From Pseudomonadota bacterium (GTDB lineage Bacteria; Pseudomonadota; Alphaproteobacteria; Rhizobiales; Rhizobiaceae): 9,028 bases of DNA. A program made the translations under genes and the position numbers. Location of the stretch: contig JAEYTV010000411.1 of NCBI GenBank assembly GCA_023433855.1, positions 1-9,028 on the forward strand, in the 5' to 3' direction. Shown here in pieces: positions 6,305-9,028 of this stretch (the stretch's first letter is position 1; every line of letters starts with the position of its first letter). The notes beneath the pieces are model-generated. The model was not told where the DNA came from, did no database searches, and saw only the letters and a list, made by a program, of their open reading frames with translations.

Positions 6305-6335
6305 AATGCTGGGGAACAGTACTTATTGCGGCAGA

Positions 6336-6355
6336 CCGGCTGTTTTCTAAGCCGG
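6336..6355 (+). promoter_or_regulatory. GC-rich hairpin just upstream of the ATPase start
   Basis: CCGGCT (6336-6341) and AGCCGG (6350-6355) can pair around an 8-base loop. The stem ends 14 bases before the ATG at 6370 and may influence translation of the importer or mark RNA processing. There is no T-run after it, so it is not an intrinsic terminator. Confidence 0.3.
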
Positions 6356-6369
6356 CGGTGACGGTGTGT

Positions 6370-7143
6370 ATGAGGGAATCGGCGCAAGCCATCGAAGTTT
6401 CCAACCTTCACAAACGTTTCGGTCCTCTGGAGGTGCTCAAGGGCGTGTCCCTGACGGCGTGCCAGGGCGACGTCATCGCGATCATCGGCGGCAGCGGTTC
6501 GGGAAAATCCACCTTCCTGCGATGTATCAACATGCTGGAGCTTCCAAGCGCCGGCACGATTGCCGTCCACGGCGAAACGATCGCCATGAAGAGGGACGGA
6601 CATGGCGGCCTGATGCCCTCGGACCGCAAGCAGGTGCAGCGGATACGTTCGCAACTCGGTATGGTCTTCCAGAGCTTCAACCTGTGGCAGCACATGACGG
6701 TTCTGCAGAATGTGATCGAAGTGCCGGTGCATGTCCTTAGGCAACCAAAGGATAAGGCAATGGCCGTGGCGGAGACCCTGCTGCGGCGGGTCGGCCTCTA
6801 CGACAAGCGCGACGCCTATCCAGCGTTTCTCTCCGGCGGACAGCAGCAGCGTGCGGCTATCGCCCGGGCGCTCGCCATCCAGCCGCTCGTGATGCTGTTT
6901 GACGAGCCGACCTCGGCGCTTGATCCGGAACTGGTCGGCGAGGTCCTGTCGGTCATCGGTGACCTTGCCCGGGAAAAGCGAACGATGATCCTGGTCACGC
7001 ACGAGATGAAGTTCGCCCGAGAGGTCGCTACCCACGTGGTTTTCCTCCATGGCGGCGTGATCGAGGAGCAGGGCCCGCCCGAACAGATCTTCGGCGCGCC
7101 GCAATCGGAGCGGCTCAGAAAGTTCATCAGTTCAGTCCATTGA
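6370..7143 (+). CDS. Polar amino-acid ABC importer, ATP-binding subunit (HisP/NocP/OccP-like)
   Basis: This 257-residue cytoplasmic ATPase drives the importer encoded by the next genes. Visible motifs: Walker A GGSGSGKST (40-48), Q-loop Q101 in VFQSFNLW, signature LSGGQQQR (154-161), Walker B VMLFDEPTSALD (174-185) and H-loop H211 in VTHEM. The VFQSFNLW.HMTVL.N segment is characteristic of the polar amino-acid uptake family that includes HisP and the opine transporters NocP and OccP. The second position of the P-loop is Gly-Gly where Ser or Pro is common, a mild variation. The ATG at 6370 is preferred because the family usually begins shortly before the first strand (AIEVSNLHKRFG); a GTG at 6358 would add four residues. 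Neither has a strong ribosome binding site. The gene leads the plus-strand operon and diverges from the DDAH-like gene; the binding-protein gene follows after 25 bases. Confidence 0.93.
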   Translation: MRESAQAIEVSNLHKRFGPLEVLKGVSLTACQGDVIAIIGGSGSGKSTFLRCINMLELPSAGTIAVHGETIAMKRDGHGGLMPSDRKQVQRIRSQLGMVFQSFNLWQHMTVLQNVIEVPVHVLRQPKDKAMAVAETLLRRVGLYDKRDAYPAFLSGGQQQRAAIARALAIQPLVMLFDEPTSALDPELVGEVLSVIGDLAREKRTMILVTHEMKFAREVATHVVFLHGGVIEEQGPPEQIFGAPQSERLRKFISSVH

Positions 7144-7168
7144 CCATAAACAGAAGAAGGGGAAGATC

Positions 7169-7948
7169 ATGATGCGCATCGTCAAGACCATGGCGCTGGC
7201 AGCGGCCATCGCAGCAGCAGGTATGGGTTCCGTGGAGGCCCAGGAAGTCAAGGTCGGCTTTGCGGCGGAACCCTATCCACCCTTCACGGCACCCGATGCG
7301 AGTGGCAAGTGGGTCGGCTGGGAAGTGGACTTCATGGAGGCGGTCTGCGCCGAAGCGAAGCTCCAATGCGTCGTCGCGCCGGTCGCCTGGGACGGCATCA
7401 TTCCGGCACTGAGCTCGAAGAAGATCGACATGATCATCGGCTCCATGTCCATCACCGAGGAACGTCTGAAGACCATCGACTTCTCAGACAAGTACTACAA
7501 TACGCCGACCGGGGTCATCGGCCCGAAGGGGGAGCAGTTCGACGCGACTCCGGAGGGCTTGGCCGACAAGATCATCGGCGTGCAGGTCTCTACCGTCCAT
7601 CAGGAATACGCCACGAAATATTTCGGACCCACCGCCGCAGAGATCAAGGAATACCAGACCCAGGACGAGGCAAACCAGGATCTCGCGGCAGGCCGCGTGG
7701 ATGCCGTCCAGGCCGACGCGATCGCGCTCGACGCATTCCTGAAGTCTGAGGGGGGTGCATGCTGCGAGCTCAAGGGCAACGTCAAGGACGATCCGGCCAT
7801 CCTCGGAGCCGGCGTGGGCGTGGGACTTCGCAAGGGCGAGACGGAACTGAAAGAGAAGATCAACGCCGCGATCAAGGCCATCCGCAGCAACGGCACCTAC
7901 GACAGCTTCTCCAAGAAATATTTCGACTTCGACATCTATGGCGGGTGA
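7169..7948 (+). CDS. Periplasmic amino-acid binding protein (family 3, LAO/HisJ/NocT-like)
   Basis: This 259-residue protein has a Sec signal peptide: basic start MMRIVK, a hydrophobic alanine-rich core, and a cleavage site likely after SVEA (residue 24). The mature part is a two-lobe family 3 binding protein: FAAEPYPPFT at the ligand entrance, WEVDFMEAV, SITEERLKTIDFS, the second-lobe segment GVQVSTVHQEYA, and the closing KKYFDFDIYGG, nearly identical in style to the end of LAO-binding protein. R99 corresponds to the arginine that holds the alpha-carboxylate and D183 to the aspartate that holds the alpha-amino group, so the ligand should be an alpha-amino acid. C60 and C67 match the disulfide of LAO/HisJ proteins. 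A second pair, C198-C199, is unusual. Two adjacent ATGs (7169, 7172) share the AAGGGGAAG ribosome binding site. Together with the ATPase and permeases it forms the importer, likely for arginine or a relative. Confidence 0.92.
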   Translation: MMRIVKTMALAAAIAAAGMGSVEAQEVKVGFAAEPYPPFTAPDASGKWVGWEVDFMEAVCAEAKLQCVVAPVAWDGIIPALSSKKIDMIIGSMSITEERLKTIDFSDKYYNTPTGVIGPKGEQFDATPEGLADKIIGVQVSTVHQEYATKYFGPTAAEIKEYQTQDEANQDLAAGRVDAVQADAIALDAFLKSEGGACCELKGNVKDDPAILGAGVGVGLRKGETELKEKINAAIKAIRSNGTYDSFSKKYFDFDIYGG

Positions 7949-7964
7949 GCGGTAAAGGCGGCCC

Positions 7965-8678
7965 ATGCCGTTCGACCTGGATCTCCTCTCCGTCTCGCCG
8001 CCCGGCTGGGGCGGCGTCCTTCTCGCGGGCCTTCTCGCCTCGCTTCAACTGGCCGTCGGCGGCTACGTTCTTGGCCTCGTCATCGGGGTCGGCGGTGCCT
8101 TCGGCAAGCTTTATGGCGGGCCGATCCTTCGCGACCTCCTCGAGGTCTACACCACCGTTATCCGCGGTGTGCCGGAACTGGTGTTGATCCTGCTGCTCTA
8201 TTATGCCGGCACCGACGCGGTGAACCAGATCATGCTGCTGCTAGGCATGCCGTCGGTCGATATCAGCGGACTTGCGGCTGGCATCTTCGTCATCGGCGTG
8301 GTGCAGGGGGCTTACTCGACCGAAGTGCTCCGCGGCGCGATCCTGGCCGTGCCGCCCGGACAGATAGAGGCGGCGCGGGCCTACGGCATGTCGCCTCTGC
8401 TGGCGCTGCGGCGCGTGACGCTGCCAGCGATGCTGCCCTACGCAATCCCCGGCCTTTCCAACCTCTGGCTCATCGCCACCAAGGACACCGCATTGCTGGC
8501 CGTGGTCGGATTCAGCGAACTGGCGCTGGTAACGCGCCAGGCGGCCGGCTCGACCAAGGCCTACATGACGTTCTTCATGGCGGCCGGCGTGCTTTATCTG
8601 CTCGTTACATTGGTGTCGAACATCGTCATAGGCCTGATCGAACGCCGTGCGCGACGCGGCCTGCCGAGGACAGTGTGA
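7965..8678 (+). CDS. Amino-acid ABC importer permease 1 (HisQ/NocQ/OccQ-like)
   Basis: This 237-residue inner-membrane protein has about five hydrophobic segments (roughly 17-45, 58-80, 102-115, 155-190, 204-226). The segment TTVIRGVPELVLILLLYY (63-80) and the EAA loop EAARAYGMSPLLALRRVTLP (135-154), which docks to the ATPase, identify it as a permease of the histidine/arginine/opine type. It would pair with the second permease to form the channel. The start at 7965 lies 16 bases after the binding-protein gene with a modest AAAGGCGG ribosome binding site. Length is normal for the family. Confidence 0.92.
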   Translation: MPFDLDLLSVSPPGWGGVLLAGLLASLQLAVGGYVLGLVIGVGGAFGKLYGGPILRDLLEVYTTVIRGVPELVLILLLYYAGTDAVNQIMLLLGMPSVDISGLAAGIFVIGVVQGAYSTEVLRGAILAVPPGQIEAARAYGMSPLLALRRVTLPAMLPYAIPGLSNLWLIATKDTALLAVVGFSELALVTRQAAGSTKAYMTFFMAAGVLYLLVTLVSNIVIGLIERRARRGLPRTV

Positions 8679-8682
8679 GCTC

Positions 8683-9028
8683 ATGAGCGAGGAGACCTCT
8701 GTCCAGCTGCACTACGTTCCGCCCAAAGCGCGTAGCCTCCTAGAGCCGCACCGCCTGTTCCTCATGGCAGCCTTCGCCGCCATTGTGGTCTGCGCCATCT
8801 GGTTCATGCGGTGGGACTGGCTGCCGAGATATGGCCCGCGTCTTGCCTACGGTGTTTGGCAGACCCTGGTGCTTTTGTTCTGGAGCGCGGTGGTCGGCTT
8901 CCTGCTGGCGCTGCCGATTGCTCTGGTGCAGGTAACCGGACCGCGGCCGCTTGCCTGGCTCGCCAGGATCTTCTGCACGATCATTCGTGGCACGCCGCTG
9001 CTGTTGCAGCTCTGGTTGCTTTATTATG
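8683..9028 (+). CDS. Amino-acid ABC importer permease 2 (HisM/NocM/OccM-like), 3' end outside window
   Basis: Only the first 115 residues are present; the gene runs off the window. It begins with a charged 25-residue cytoplasmic stretch (MSEETSVQLHYVPPKARSLL), followed by a first membrane helix around residues 26-41 (LFLMAAFAAIVVCAIWF) and a second around 57-77. The segment GVWQTLVLLF and the later TIIRGTPLLLQLWLLYY are typical of this permease family. The ATG at 8683 lies 4 bases after the stop of permease 1, with GAGGA further upstream, so translation is probably coupled. Its EAA loop would lie in the missing part. Confidence 0.9.
   Translation, partial: MSEETSVQLHYVPPKARSLLEPHRLFLMAAFAAIVVCAIWFMRWDWLPRYGPRLAYGVWQTLVLLFWSAVVGFLLALPIALVQVTGPRPLAWLARIFCTIIRGTPLLLQLWLLYY

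Larger units (their letters stand above)
6201..6313. repeat. Inverted pair of AAAAATGCT(T/G)GG boxes in the divergent control region
   Basis: AAAAATGCTTGG is read on the minus strand from 6212 to 6201, and AAAAATGCTGGG on the plus strand at 6302-6313. They match at 11 of 12 positions and each faces its own operon. They could be half-sites for a shared regulator, but the A-rich context makes a chance match fairly likely. Confidence 0.2.
6173..6369. other. Divergent control region between catabolic operon and importer operon
   Basis: This 197-base gap is the only sizeable non-coding stretch and is clearly more AT-rich than its surroundings. It must hold the promoters of both divergent operons and is the natural place for the operator of the TetR protein. 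I see a good minus-strand promoter, a possible plus-strand -10 box, several short palindromes and a hairpin near the importer start, each listed separately. No small ORF in it looks convincing. Confidence 0.75.

Noticed and set aside
6336..6355. Rho-independent terminator or attenuator before the ATPase gene
   Set aside because: The stem is GC-rich, but it is followed by GCGGTGACGG, not by a T-run, so intrinsic termination is unlikely.
6173..6369. Guanidine riboswitch in a leader of either divergent operon
   Set aside because: Considered because of the guanidine-type enzymes. Neither leader shows the ACGR-loop hairpin pair of the guanidine-II class or the conserved blocks I know of the ykkC guanidine-I class.
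6298..7104. Minus-strand open frame of 268 codons opposite the ATPase gene
   Set aside because: It is the complement frame of a complete ABC ATPase and shows only His/Asp/Arg-rich sequence.

Overview
The window is GC-rich, densely packed DNA, most likely from an alphaproteobacterium of the order Rhizobiales (Rhizobium, Sinorhizobium/Ensifer, Agrobacterium or a relative). This placement rests on codon bias and on the look of the protein families, not on any rRNA or marker gene. There are no mobile elements, tRNAs, rRNAs or CRISPR arrays.

Layout. (1) Positions 1-1829, plus strand: the 3' end of a DUF763-family gene, a 42-residue unknown ORF coupled by an ATGA overlap to an FMN-dependent luciferase-like (LLM) oxidoreductase, and a 93-residue hydrophilic protein of unknown function. 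(2) Positions 1823-1843: a perfect hairpin that holds the stop codons of both converging genes. (3) Positions 1837-6172, minus strand: a tight four-gene operon. In transcription order it encodes an arginine deiminase / dimethylarginine dimethylaminohydrolase (DDAH)-fold enzyme, a BetI-type TetR regulator, a class I/II aminotransferase resembling AruH, and a ThDP-dependent decarboxylase resembling AruI (2-ketoarginine decarboxylase). Two junctions are ATGA overlaps. (4) Positions 6173-6369: a relatively AT-rich divergent control region with a good minus-strand promoter, small palindromes and a hairpin. (5) Positions 6370-9028, plus strand: a polar amino-acid ABC importer in the order ATPase, periplasmic binding protein, permease, permease. 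The last gene runs off the window.

How the genes may work together. The importer and the four-gene operon diverge from one control region, and all enzymes fit a guanidino amino acid. The binding protein keeps the residues that hold an alpha-amino acid. The deiminase-fold enzyme keeps a full catalytic set for guanidine chemistry. The aminotransferase and decarboxylase resemble the two steps of the arginine transaminase pathway. The inferred system takes up and breaks down arginine or a modified arginine (N-methylated arginine, citrulline-type products, arginine-derived opines), probably under control of the TetR protein. No aldehyde dehydrogenase or guanidinobutyrase is visible, so the end of the route must lie outside the window or differ from the Pseudomonas pathway. 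The combination of an ADI/DDAH-fold enzyme with an AruH/AruI-like pair is the most interesting content here; the exact substrate cannot be read from the sequence.
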